Source: Oscillospiraceae bacterium
GTDB taxonomy: Bacteria; Bacillota; Clostridia; UBA1212
Assembly: GCA_015069195.1 (NCBI GenBank)
Contig: SVJA01000001.1
Coordinates: forward strand, 78,148-142,147
Direction: 5' to 3'
DNA: 64,000 nt
The notes below the pieces were generated by a model that saw nothing but the letters and a program-made list of their open reading frames with translations, did not search any database and had not been told where the DNA came from. Numbering within the stretch: position 1 is the first letter of the stretch; each line of letters starts with the position of its first letter. Both the position numbers and the translations under genes were made by a program. This document shows, piece after piece, positions 34,988-43,519 of the stretch.

Positions 34988-35839
34988 CTACAGAACTATT
35001 TTTCTTTTTACAAAACGTTTTGTTATTTTATTAAGATTTGTGACCATAACATCGCCGGTAACACGCAGATTGCGCTCGTTATCCGCTTTGTCATTTTCTT
35101 CGATGTTCTTGTAGACAGATTCAACATTTTCATAGCCGTCGGCTAACATCTTTGAAAGAATTTCCTTTGTACGTTTGTAGCCATCGTCTATCATTCTGTC
35201 AATACTCTCTTTCTTAAATACCACAGACTGTTTTATGACGCTGTCGCTCGGGAAAGTAACTTTAATAATCCTGTTATCAAAAGAATCATTCTCAAACTTA
35301 TAACAGACATCATCAAAATATATGCAAACAATATAGTCAAGTTTTCTTTTAAACAGCGGATATACAGGAATATTATCAATCACCGCTCCGTCAAAATACG
35401 AAACCCCTTCAATCTTTATCGCATCATTATAAAACGGCATAGCAACGCTCGCCTGCAAGTATTCTTTTGCATCCAGAGCCTGTACATTCAAATTCTTATA
35501 AACAGTAGTCTTATTCGTCGCATCAAGTAATGTCGTATAAAAATCCGCAGAAAGGGCCGGAGAGTCTTCCGAAAGTCTCGTTATAATATCCTGCAATGCC
35601 GCACTTTTCAGCACCTTATTTATAACGGTTTTGCCCTCATCAGCACAAAAATTTCGCCACATATCTTCCGCTTTGTCAACTTGTCCCGTCACATAGGCAT
35701 AGCCGTTAAGCACGCCGACAGAAGCACAGCTTACACACTTTATGTCTTCTCGCGGAATGAATTCACTTATAGCTTTTAGCGCGCCGACCTGATATGCACC
35801 TTTTGCCATACCGCCCGACAAAACCAATCCTATGTCCAT
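34988..35839 (-). CDS. Patatin-like phospholipase
   Basis: A 283-residue protein of the patatin family. The oxyanion motif LSGGMAKGAYQVG and the catalytic Asp in YFDGAVIDNIP are present. The nucleophile elbow, usually GxSxG, reads ASVG (SCASVGVLNG), so the first Gly is Ala while the Ser is kept; lipase activity is plausible but not certain. ATG 35839 lies seven bases after GAGG; the GTG at 35851 overlaps that site. It converges on the glycosyltransferase with only five bases between. A second patatin gene is at the right edge. Confidence 0.85.
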   Translation of the reverse strand: MDIGLVLSGGMAKGAYQVGALKAISEFIPREDIKCVSCASVGVLNGYAYVTGQVDKAEDMWRNFCADEGKTVINKVLKSAALQDIITRLSEDSPALSADFYTTLLDATNKTTVYKNLNVQALDAKEYLQASVAMPFYNDAIKIEGVSYFDGAVIDNIPVYPLFKRKLDYIVCIYFDDVCYKFENDSFDNRIIKVTFPSDSVIKQSVVFKKESIDRMIDDGYKRTKEILSKMLADGYENVESVYKNIEENDKADNERNLRVTGDVMVTNLNKITKRFVKRKIVL

Positions 35840-35958
35840 TACTATCCTCACTGAATCAATGCTACGGAATTTGTTGCAAAATTGTAACCAACTAAATGGT
35901 ATGATACTCTACCAAACTGTAATATGTCAATTAAAAAGAAATGCGAATTTTATAAAAA

Positions 35959-35986
35959 ATCGGAGATGACACAAATCCTCTCCGAT
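35959..35986 (-). terminator. Terminator of the gene at 36008
   Basis: 8-bp stem (35959-35966 and 35979-35986) with a 12-base loop and a run of U residues after it on the minus strand. Confidence 0.8.
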
Positions 35987-36007
35987 AACACCTGACTTTA
36001 AATTTAT

Positions 36008-36385
36008 TTACTGTTTTTGCCATGATTCGTATTCGTATTTGTAAACAATATCACCTACATCTCCGCTCGAAACAATGATGTCACAGGAGTCTCCTGCAAA
36101 ACTTACGGAATGTAAATCATACGACCTGTACCTATCCTGGCAAATAAACATTTCTTCACCGCTTGATTTTTCACATATCTTAAATGAAACAAATTTCATA
36201 TCCAAAGACTCATCATATGTTTCATAAGGCTTCAATACAAAACCGTTTTTTTCGGTTTCAACACATTCAAACGAATCATCAGTCATATCATTGTTAAATA
36301 CAACCAATCCCAAATACAGACCGGCAGATAACACTAATAAAGCAGCCACTATCAAAGAACCGATTAAAACAACTTTCTTTGTCAT
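36008..36385 (-). CDS. Small membrane-anchored protein, function unknown
   Basis: A 125-residue protein with one N-terminal membrane anchor (residues 6-29) and an extracytoplasmic domain of about 90 residues containing two Cys pairs and many aromatic residues. No family recognised. It has its own terminator and lies 49 bases after the SanA/YdcF-like gene on the same strand. Confidence 0.65.
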   Translation of the reverse strand: MTKKVVLIGSLIVAALLVLSAGLYLGLVVFNNDMTDDSFECVETEKNGFVLKPYETYDESLDMKFVSFKICEKSSGEEMFICQDRYRSYDLHSVSFAGDSCDIIVSSGDVGDIVYKYEYESWQKQ

Positions 36386-36433
36386 AAAACCACACTCTCC
36401 TTTTATATATTCTTCAAGCAGTACAGTTTACAT

Positions 36434-37150
36434 TTAAATAAAATCTCTCATATAATACTTATCATTAGTCAGATCACCGTCGCCGCTTACCGAAATTACT
36501 TCACCCAAATACGTAGGCGCCGGCTTTGCAATAGTCATCATAAAATCTTTGCATCTGGCGAGAACTTCACGCACGTCACGTCTCGTTTGCCCCATATAAC
36601 CGCGAAGGTCAGAATCCACACCGTACGCCTCCAGACCAAGCTCCTCGGCAATGTACAATGCACGCGACAAATGATATTCCTGTGTCACCACAATAACTTT
36701 CTTTGCATCAAAAACTTCTTTTGCACGATACATAGTTTCATAAGTAGAAAAGCCGGCATGGTCCATAAATACATCTTCGGACGGAACGCCTGACTCAACT
36801 GCAAATTTTTTCATAGCACCGACTTCGTTGTAATCCGCTCTGCCGTGGTCACCGCTCATCAAAATTTTTGTATCGTCTAAAATATTATAAATCTCTACAC
36901 CTCGGCTAAGTCTGTCGTGCAACATATCACTCAGACTGCCGTCATCTCTCACCTGACAGCCGAGAACTATTACACAATCGACATTTTCAAGTTCAGCCGC
37001 TTCATCAACCGTTATCATACGCGATGTTCCGACATTCTTTACCAAACCGTTTACAAAAAGCAACGAGCATATGCAAGATATAACACAGAATAAAACCATT
37101 CTGATTTTTATATTAATTTTTTTCTCAGGTAACAATGATTTATTTTTCAT
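36434..37150 (-). CDS. SanA/YdcF/ElyC family protein
   Basis: A 238-residue DUF218 protein with an N-terminal membrane anchor (about residues 13-32). Conserved segments are VIVLGCQVRDDGSLSDMLHDRL, ILMSGDHGRADYNEVGAM, DVFMDHAGFSTYETMYRAK and VIVVTQEYHLSRALYIAEELG. Relatives (SanA, ElyC) affect envelope integrity and vancomycin sensitivity, by a mechanism that is not settled. AGAGGT lies about nine bases before the ATG. A 15-bp inverted repeat is located just upstream of the gene. Confidence 0.9.
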   Translation of the reverse strand: MKNKSLLPEKKINIKIRMVLFCVISCICSLLFVNGLVKNVGTSRMITVDEAAELENVDCVIVLGCQVRDDGSLSDMLHDRLSRGVEIYNILDDTKILMSGDHGRADYNEVGAMKKFAVESGVPSEDVFMDHAGFSTYETMYRAKEVFDAKKVIVVTQEYHLSRALYIAEELGLEAYGVDSDLRGYMGQTRRDVREVLARCKDFMMTIAKPAPTYLGEVISVSGDGDLTNDKYYMRDFI

Positions 37151-37170
37151 ATAATCTGTAACCTCTTTTA

Positions 37171-37206
37171 CGGTTAGTTGTATTAGTTATATAATACAAC
37201 TAACCG
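37171..37206. repeat. 15-bp inverted repeat upstream of the SanA/YdcF-like gene
   Basis: Perfect arms (37171-37185 and 37192-37206) with a 6-base loop, ending 20 bases before the start codon. It could stop read-through from glnA or serve as a protein-binding site. Confidence 0.55.
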
Positions 37207-37382
37207 TTTCCCCTGTCAACACAATAAGAACCGCGCCAAATTTTCTTTGGACACGGCCAATCCACTTTCCATTGTGTATAAGAAATCAGCTGCTGCAAAA
37301 TCCTTTTTAGCGAAGCCAAACCGCTTTTCCTTGGTGTATAAAAGTTCAAACGTTTCAAAATCCTTTTTAGCGAAGCTAAACC
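37203..37382. repeat. Three 60-bp tandem repeats downstream of glnA
   Basis: Reading the minus strand, units at 37382-37323 and 37322-37263 are 60 bases each and share GGTTTxGCTTCGCTAAAAAGG and the TTATACACxAxGGAAA end; a third, more diverged unit covers 37262-37203. Each of the first two holds a small TTAGC/GCTAA hairpin. The array lies between glnA and the SanA-like gene. Confidence 0.75.
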
Positions 37383-37410
37383 AGGATTTTGAAACGTTTG
37401 ACTTTTATAC
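37336..37410. terminator. 28-bp near-perfect hairpin overlapping the glnA stop
   Basis: Left arm 37336-37364 and right arm 37383-37410 pair throughout except for one extra base; the loop holds a smaller hairpin. The right arm includes the glnA stop codon (37405-37407). It likely forms the glnA 3' end, and its left arm is part of the first tandem repeat. Confidence 0.65.
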
Positions 37411-39495
37411 TCTGAACAACATATCTCCATAAGTCGGAAGCGGCCAATATTCGGATGCCGTTATAGTTTCCATTCGATCAACCTTATCTCGCAAATCATT
37501 CATTGCAGGAATTACATCGTCGTGGTATGCCTCTGCCTGCAAAATGTGATCTTTCATAGCAGCAGCATTTGACACGGTGTTTCTGAGAACCTTTACAGCC
37601 TTGTATGCGGCATTATTGAGCTCTGAAAGTTCGGTAATCAAATCTTCTTCCATAAAGCAACTTGCATCCGGTACAACAGCTTGTTTTGCGGCAGCAGAGC
37701 CGGCCACATCGGCGATATACGCCGATACTGCCGGTATGATGTCACGGCTAGCCATTTCTATCATAGTAAGCGCTTCGATGTTTATAATCTTTGAATAATT
37801 TTCAAACAAAATATCTGTTCTGGAATTTATCTCTACACTGCTCATTACATTGAACATTTTGAAAAGATCAATATTTTTCTGCATAGGGAATACCTTATAC
37901 GCATCAACAGCGGTTTTGAGATTGCAAAGACCTCTCTTTTCTGCCTCCGCTTCCCATTCCTTGGAATAGCCGTTTCCGGAGAATATAACTCTTCTGTGGT
38001 TCGTGAAAGTTTCTTTCAATATCTGTGCAACGGCAATATCAAAGTTCTCGGCATTTTCAAGTATATCCGCAAACTCTTTGAACTCTTTTGCAATAGCCGT
38101 GTTCAAAACAATGTTCGGCAATGCAATATTCTGCGACGAGCCAACCATACGGAACTCAAACTTGTTTCCTGTAAATGCAAACGGTGATGTACGGTTTCTG
38201 TCCGTTGTATCTTTTCTGAATGTCGGAACGGTGGGAATACCCAAATCCATTACAGAAGCCTTAACGCTTGTATAAGTCTTTCCGTTTACGATGGCATCGA
38301 TTATCTCTTCAAGTTCCTCACCTACAAATACTGAAGTGATAGCCGGGGGAGCTTCGCCAGCGCCGAGACGGTGGTCATTTCCGGCGTGAGCAACGGATAT
38401 TCGCATAAGTTCCTGATATTCGTCAACAGCCTTGATTATACCTGCAAGTATCAAAAGGAATTGAATGTTCTCGGCAGGAGTTTTTCCCGGATCAAGAAGA
38501 TTCTTTCCGGTGTCTGTCGCAAGCGACCAGTTATTGTGTTTGCCGGAGCCGTTTACACCCTTGTAAGGCTTTTCATGAAGCAAGCAAACAAGACCATGTT
38601 TTTCGGCAGTTTTCTTCATGTATTCCATAATCAAAAGGTTCTGGTCAACTGCCATATTTGTTGTAGCGTATATCGGAGCAAGTTCGTGCTGTGCAGGTGC
38701 TGCTTCATTATGCTTTGTTTTTGAATTTATGCCGAGCTTCCAAAGGTTTTCATCTAGTTCTGCCATGTATGCGGAAATTCTCGAATTGAGCGGACCGAAG
38801 TAATGATCCTCGAGTTCCTGGCCTTTCGGAGCCGGAGCGCCGAAAAGAGTTCTTCCCGAATACATGAGATCTTTTCTCAAATCGTAAATTTCTTTATCGA
38901 CAATAAAATATTCCTGCTCAGCGCCGACCGTCGGTGTAACTCTTTGAGTCAATGAATCACCGAAAAGTCTTACGATACGAAGAGACTGATTGCTGATGGC
39001 CTCCATAGAACGAAGGAGCGGAGTCTTAGCATCAAGAGCCTCTCCGGTGTATGAACAAAATGCTGTAGGAATATAAAGCGTACCGTCTTTTACAAAAGCA
39101 TACGAAGAAGAGTCCCATGTCGTGTAACCTCTCGCCTCAAAAGTAGCACGAATTCCTCCTGACGGAAAAGATGAAGCATCAGACTCGCCTCTTATAAGCT
39201 CCTTTCCGGAAAACTCCATAACAACTTTACAATCACCTACCGGAGATATAAAAGCATCGTGTTTTTCTGCAGTAACACCTGTGAGCGGCTGGAACCAATG
39301 AGTATAGTGTGTAGCACCTTTTGCTATAGCCCAGTCCTTCATCGCATTTGCGACAACATCTGCGATTTTCGAGTCAATCGGCTTACCCTGCTCGATAGTC
39401 TTGACCATAGATTTATAAACATCTTTAGGAAGACGTTCTCTCATAACATCTTCATTAAAAACCATACATCCGAATATTTCAGAAATACTGCTCAT
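37405..39495 (-). CDS. glnN: Type III glutamine synthetase
   Basis: A 696-residue enzyme of the GSIII family, making glutamine from glutamate, ammonia and ATP. The length and the N-terminal EIFGCMVFNEDVMRERL are typical; catalytic segments include ATHYTHWFQPLTGVTAEKHD, the glutamate-binding NEAAPAQHELAPIY, HEKPYKGVNGSGKHNNWS and FEFRMVGSSQN. It forms a dodecamer in known relatives. GGAGGA precedes the ATG. It is the only glutamine synthetase in the window. The 3' end is covered by a large hairpin. Confidence 0.97.
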   Translation of the reverse strand: MSSISEIFGCMVFNEDVMRERLPKDVYKSMVKTIEQGKPIDSKIADVVANAMKDWAIAKGATHYTHWFQPLTGVTAEKHDAFISPVGDCKVVMEFSGKELIRGESDASSFPSGGIRATFEARGYTTWDSSSYAFVKDGTLYIPTAFCSYTGEALDAKTPLLRSMEAISNQSLRIVRLFGDSLTQRVTPTVGAEQEYFIVDKEIYDLRKDLMYSGRTLFGAPAPKGQELEDHYFGPLNSRISAYMAELDENLWKLGINSKTKHNEAAPAQHELAPIYATTNMAVDQNLLIMEYMKKTAEKHGLVCLLHEKPYKGVNGSGKHNNWSLATDTGKNLLDPGKTPAENIQFLLILAGIIKAVDEYQELMRISVAHAGNDHRLGAGEAPPAITSVFVGEELEEIIDAIVNGKTYTSVKASVMDLGIPTVPTFRKDTTDRNRTSPFAFTGNKFEFRMVGSSQNIALPNIVLNTAIAKEFKEFADILENAENFDIAVAQILKETFTNHRRVIFSGNGYSKEWEAEAEKRGLCNLKTAVDAYKVFPMQKNIDLFKMFNVMSSVEINSRTDILFENYSKIINIEALTMIEMASRDIIPAVSAYIADVAGSAAAKQAVVPDASCFMEEDLITELSELNNAAYKAVKVLRNTVSNAAAMKDHILQAEAYHDDVIPAMNDLRDKVDRMETITASEYWPLPTYGDMLFRV

Positions 39496-39648
39496 AGTTT
39501 CCTCCGCTTATGCAACAAAAGCATTATCAAAATCGTATTTTATGAGACAAACTCATACGAATGTAATTTACAGCCTAATTGGTTTTATGTCAACTATTTC
39601 AGACAATATTTATCAGACTTTTAGTACTGGCTTTTTACTTAAATAGAT

Positions 39649-39656
39649 GTTATAAT
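39649..39656 (+). promoter_or_regulatory. Extended -10 promoter element of the dockerin-protein gene
   Basis: TGTTATAAT (TATAAT at 39651-39656) without a good -35 box, 57 bases before the ATG at 39713. The rest of 39496-39712 holds nothing else recognised. Confidence 0.45.
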
Positions 39657-39712
39657 ACTCCTACTTATGTATCAAGTAACAGACATTTTAAAATATTTAA
39701 TAGGAGTGTTTT

Positions 39713-41782
39713 ATGAAAAACCATTCAAAAATGCGCCCGTTTATGTTGGTGCGTATACTTAGTTTATTACTTATAATGATTATCGCAAGCGGCAGTATAT
39801 CTGTTATTGCACAGGGTGGCGGTTATGAGTCCACTACGCTTCCGATAAACAACACATCTGCCATTACTACTATGTCAGGTTATTCGTATAAAATGAGTCA
39901 GCTTACATACGCACTTGACGGAGTGTTTACTGTGAAACCTAATACAAGTGCCACAAACAATACGTTCAATAAGTATTTGATAACATACTCTACCGACAGC
40001 TATTTACGCGGCACTATCAGTTATACGCAGGGATATATGAGTGTCACCGAAGAATTCTTTTTGGAACCCGGAGAGAATGTTGTATTTACATCACTTATTG
40101 ACGGATACCTTAACGATATCGGCGGTAAGAATATAGACAAACTTACCTTTGAAATATTAAAGAAAGGCAGCGTAGGCTATATACAGCTTCATAATATAAA
40201 CACCGTAGCTTACAACAACATTTCAGTATCTGATGTAGTTTATATTGAAAATTCCCGTTTTAAAGTCGGTGTCGCACTTTATGACGGCGGCGGTATGACT
40301 TATTACGAAGACAAAGCAGATGGTTTGTATGAAGTCGGAAATATGCTTAACAACCATGATGCCGGCAGACTTGTTCAGCAGTCTTACTATGGCACAATGG
40401 ACTATCCGTATCAATGCGCCACCTACAACGGTACCACATGGGCATACAATCCTGTGCAAGGCGGTGACCAGTACAACAATAAGAGTAAAGTTATAGACTA
40501 TGTAATCGGTGATGACTTTATATATGTAAAATGCAGACCGCTTGACTGGGCTCAGAACAACAAATACACATACTGCTATATGGAAAACTACTACTTTGTA
40601 AAGGATACTTACGTAGAAGTAGACAACCGTTTTATAGATTTTTCATCATACAATCATGGTACAGCCAGACATCAGGAGCTTCCTGCATTCTATACGATAA
40701 GCTCGCTTGATGCATTTTCGTTCTACAACGGCAGCGCTCCATGGACAAACGGAGCTATCACAACAAAATACAATATGCCTTTCTGGGGCGGAAATCCTGA
40801 TTGTTATTTCAATGTTCAAAACGGAAACACAGAAGTCTGGTGTGCTTGGACAAACAGCCAGAACGGAAAAGGAATAGGACTTTATTCTCCCGGCACCGAG
40901 ATACTCCTCGCAGGACGTCACAACCCGACAGGATCTACTGATCCGGCAAATGACGGAACAAGCTATGTAGCACCGCTCAGAACATTCATAATGGAAAACT
41001 TCAAACCTTTCGAATACAGCTATCTTATAACGTCCGGTACTGTCAACGAAATACGTTCTACATTTAAAGAAAACAAAGACTATCTGTCAGAAGATAAAAC
41101 CGGTACATATACTCTGTCCGCATACTCTACAAACGGAACCGCGCATATAGACGGAAACGGAAACTCAAGTTCATACGTTGCAAAAACAAAAATCAGCGGA
41201 AGTGACTTTGAAATAACATTCAAACCCGAACCAGGCTTCACATCATTTAATATTACACGTTCAGACGGACTTGCAGTAACTTACAGAAACAACGCAGATG
41301 GAACATTGACTGTATATGGTGAGATGCCTCAATGCGATCTTTCCGTGAGTGTAACATTTCTATTATCGTTTAATACGACAGTAGAAAAACTCACTCCGCA
41401 TATTTTAAACAGCGGTATTCATATAGCAGGATTTTCAAAGGGTATAACCTGTCGAAAGGCAAAAGAAGCATTGCTCAATTCAATAATCGATGATACTACA
41501 AATGCGACGGTCAGATATTATAACGCAGACGGTACAACAGCTTCATCATCAAGTGCGTTCGTAACAGGCATGTATATTTCGGTTAACGGAATAAACTACT
41601 ACTGCTCTGTAGACGGAGATATAGACAAAGATTCTGCAGTAACCATCGCAGATGCATTGGCAGTATACAATCATATACAAAAAAACACAGAACTTACAAG
41701 CACTGAGTTTTACGCAGCGGATATTGTTGAAAATGAGAGAATAAACATACTCGATTTGATGGCAGTTCTGAACAACATTTAA
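39713..41782 (+). CDS. Large secreted protein with C-terminal dockerin-like module
   Basis: A 689-residue exported protein. Signal peptide about residues 1-34 (cleavage near VIAQ). Residues about 40-480 are beta-rich, with many aromatic residues and Asn/Gly, and do not match a family I know. A small repeat of about 75 residues follows (residues 480-560). The last 57 residues form a type I dockerin-like pair: GDIDKDSAVTIADALAVYNHI keeps the calcium-loop Asp/Asp/Ser pattern, while the second half (ADIVENERINILDLMAVLNNI) has lost most loop ligands. Such a module would attach the protein to a cohesin; none is seen here. AGGAGTG precedes the ATG. Confidence 0.75.
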   Translation: MKNHSKMRPFMLVRILSLLLIMIIASGSISVIAQGGGYESTTLPINNTSAITTMSGYSYKMSQLTYALDGVFTVKPNTSATNNTFNKYLITYSTDSYLRGTISYTQGYMSVTEEFFLEPGENVVFTSLIDGYLNDIGGKNIDKLTFEILKKGSVGYIQLHNINTVAYNNISVSDVVYIENSRFKVGVALYDGGGMTYYEDKADGLYEVGNMLNNHDAGRLVQQSYYGTMDYPYQCATYNGTTWAYNPVQGGDQYNNKSKVIDYVIGDDFIYVKCRPLDWAQNNKYTYCYMENYYFVKDTYVEVDNRFIDFSSYNHGTARHQELPAFYTISSLDAFSFYNGSAPWTNGAITTKYNMPFWGGNPDCYFNVQNGNTEVWCAWTNSQNGKGIGLYSPGTEILLAGRHNPTGSTDPANDGTSYVAPLRTFIMENFKPFEYSYLITSGTVNEIRSTFKENKDYLSEDKTGTYTLSAYSTNGTAHIDGNGNSSSYVAKTKISGSDFEITFKPEPGFTSFNITRSDGLAVTYRNNADGTLTVYGEMPQCDLSVSVTFLLSFNTTVEKLTPHILNSGIHIAGFSKGITCRKAKEALLNSIIDDTTNATVRYYNADGTTASSSSAFVTGMYISVNGINYYCSVDGDIDKDSAVTIADALAVYNHIQKNTELTSTEFYAADIVENERINILDLMAVLNNI

Positions 41783-41805
41783 TAGTTCTATAAAAAAAAG
41801 ATGAC

Positions 41806-41839
41806 CGAGCGTAGCAGTTCCGAAGAACTGCTACGCTCG
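41806..41839. terminator. Bidirectional terminator between convergent genes (1)
   Basis: 15-bp perfect stem (41806-41820 and 41825-41839) with CGAA tetraloop, 24 bases after the dockerin gene. A run of eight A residues at 41792 gives a U-tract on the minus strand; the plus side is moderately T-rich. Confidence 0.75.
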
Positions 41840-41850
41840 ATTTAATTTAT

Positions 41851-41890
41851 GCTAAGCGGCTTGTCCGGTCTGCCGAACAAGCCGCTTAGC
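41851..41890. terminator. Bidirectional terminator between convergent genes (2)
   Basis: Perfect 14-bp stem (41851-41864 and 41877-41890), 12-base loop, 18 bases before the GT39 stop (minus strand). Confidence 0.7.
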
Positions 41891-41908
41891 TATCAAAATT
41901 TATTCAAT

Positions 41909-43504
41909 TTAATTTTCCAAACTGTAACAAACAGCATAATTGCCGAAAGGCTTTACCATATAGCCGAAATCGATAAAACGGTCTGTATCTTCACTTTTTA
42001 CAATATATGCATCATACTCGCCAAGACTATAATAATCAACACCGAAGTCATATTTGCCGAAGCTTTTTACTGAAAGAAACGCTGCAGGATAATTTGTATA
42101 TTCGACTGTTTCAATATATTCATCCACAGGCGTTTGGTCATAAAACAAAACCTGCGAGTGGAAAATTGACGAATCCACGGCACATCTGTCAACATTCAAA
42201 GATTTTACATACTGTATGCACTCACCGGCTCCGTAATTGAAATACTCGCCTATTTCTGAATTGTATGCCCCATAGTATGTTCCGCAAAAACTAAAAAGCA
42301 CGAAGAAATACCCGACAGCAATTGCGTATTTTATATATATACCTGACTTAACCCAGGATACAGTTTCTGCGATACCGACCGCTATAAAAATCAAAGTATT
42401 CAAGTGAATACAGTTTATTCTGTTGATATTCGGTTGGTTGAGCATAAGACAGCAAAGCACACATCCGAGTCCATATAAAAGGAATAAAAATTCATACGAA
42501 AATACTTTTTGTTTTAATTTTTCTACGGAAACTCCGATAACCTTTCCTACACCGATTATCATAAACGGAACACTGATAAATCCGAACATTCCGAAGTCAC
42601 CGACAGAGTTCCACGGTAAGCCGTCATTTTGTTTGTAAAATACGCTCCAGAAAGATTTCCAGCAATTCGGGTCAATCAGATTTTTCGGTGAAATCTCAGA
42701 ATCGCGCATTACAGGCATCATAGGTACAGAGAAGAAACTTGTCTTTATCTCTCCGATATAGCCGTTGTTTACAAGAACGAAAAGTATAAGCGGTATTGCC
42801 ATCACAAACAGCACACACACCGATATTATTACATAACGCCACATAAGTTTTTGCTTTGTAATCAAAAGATATGCCGCGCACAAAGCAACTGTCATCGGAA
42901 CAACCGCCCACGTAATCGCATACGAATAAAGAGTCGTGCCGTACATCAAGGCAGAAAGTATAAAGAATTTGTTGTTACGTGTTCCCTTTACGAAAAAATA
43001 AAATCCAAAAAGTAAAAATGCAGGTGCAAGATTTGCATCGAGTGCCCAACGACTGAGCATAATGTGCCATGGACATATCGCAAGTACTGAAAGACCTATA
43101 AGCGCATAGTTCCGAATAAACATTTCTCTCAAAAGAAGATAAAATACCGGAAGCGAAATACAAGCACAGATAAGCATAGGCAATCTGAATGTAAATACAG
43201 AAAGTCCGAAAAGCTTTATGAAAGGAATCGCAAGGTAACTCTCAAGAACACTCATGCCGCTACCCCATACTGTCAAATAGCAAGGAAAAGCATATCCGAA
43301 CGAATCTTTCCCGTACTTCATAAGGGAATACGCTTCGTAGCCGGCAAATGCCTCGTCTTGGTTAAGTCCTGCAGGAAGATTTCCGAACTCAAACACGCGC
43401 AATATTATACCTAAAATTATCAAAGCTATTACGCAGAAAGTATGTTTATTTTCTGCAACCGTCTTTCTTAAATCAAACGGCTTTCTTATCCTTTTTGTAC
43501 CCAT
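41909..43504 (-). CDS. GT39/ArnT-like membrane glycosyltransferase
   Basis: A 531-residue protein with about 12 membrane segments and an extracytoplasmic C-terminal region of about 110 residues. The first loop has the metal/catalytic motif GLNQDEAFAGYEAYSL, as in protein mannosyltransferases and ArnT, which use lipid-linked sugars as donors. Which acceptor is used is unknown; cell-surface proteins or teichoic-type polymers are possible. GAGGGA precedes the ATG. The CDF gene ends 15 bases upstream on the same strand. Confidence 0.85.
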   Translation of the reverse strand: MGTKRIRKPFDLRKTVAENKHTFCVIALIILGIILRVFEFGNLPAGLNQDEAFAGYEAYSLMKYGKDSFGYAFPCYLTVWGSGMSVLESYLAIPFIKLFGLSVFTFRLPMLICACISLPVFYLLLREMFIRNYALIGLSVLAICPWHIMLSRWALDANLAPAFLLFGFYFFVKGTRNNKFFILSALMYGTTLYSYAITWAVVPMTVALCAAYLLITKQKLMWRYVIISVCVLFVMAIPLILFVLVNNGYIGEIKTSFFSVPMMPVMRDSEISPKNLIDPNCWKSFWSVFYKQNDGLPWNSVGDFGMFGFISVPFMIIGVGKVIGVSVEKLKQKVFSYEFLFLLYGLGCVLCCLMLNQPNINRINCIHLNTLIFIAVGIAETVSWVKSGIYIKYAIAVGYFFVLFSFCGTYYGAYNSEIGEYFNYGAGECIQYVKSLNVDRCAVDSSIFHSQVLFYDQTPVDEYIETVEYTNYPAAFLSVKSFGKYDFGVDYYSLGEYDAYIVKSEDTDRFIDFGYMVKPFGNYAVCYSLEN

Positions 43505-43519
43505 ATAAATCCCTCTAAA

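Noticed and set aside
37203-37382. Possible CRISPR array
   Set aside because: The repeats are tandem without unique spacers and are only three, with no cas genes.
37200-37430. Open frame of 76 codons on the minus strand with 20-residue repeats (GLASLKRIL)
   Set aside because: The frame exists because the 60-base repeats are a multiple of three; it overlaps the glnA end and has no ribosome site of its own, so it is treated as repeat DNA.
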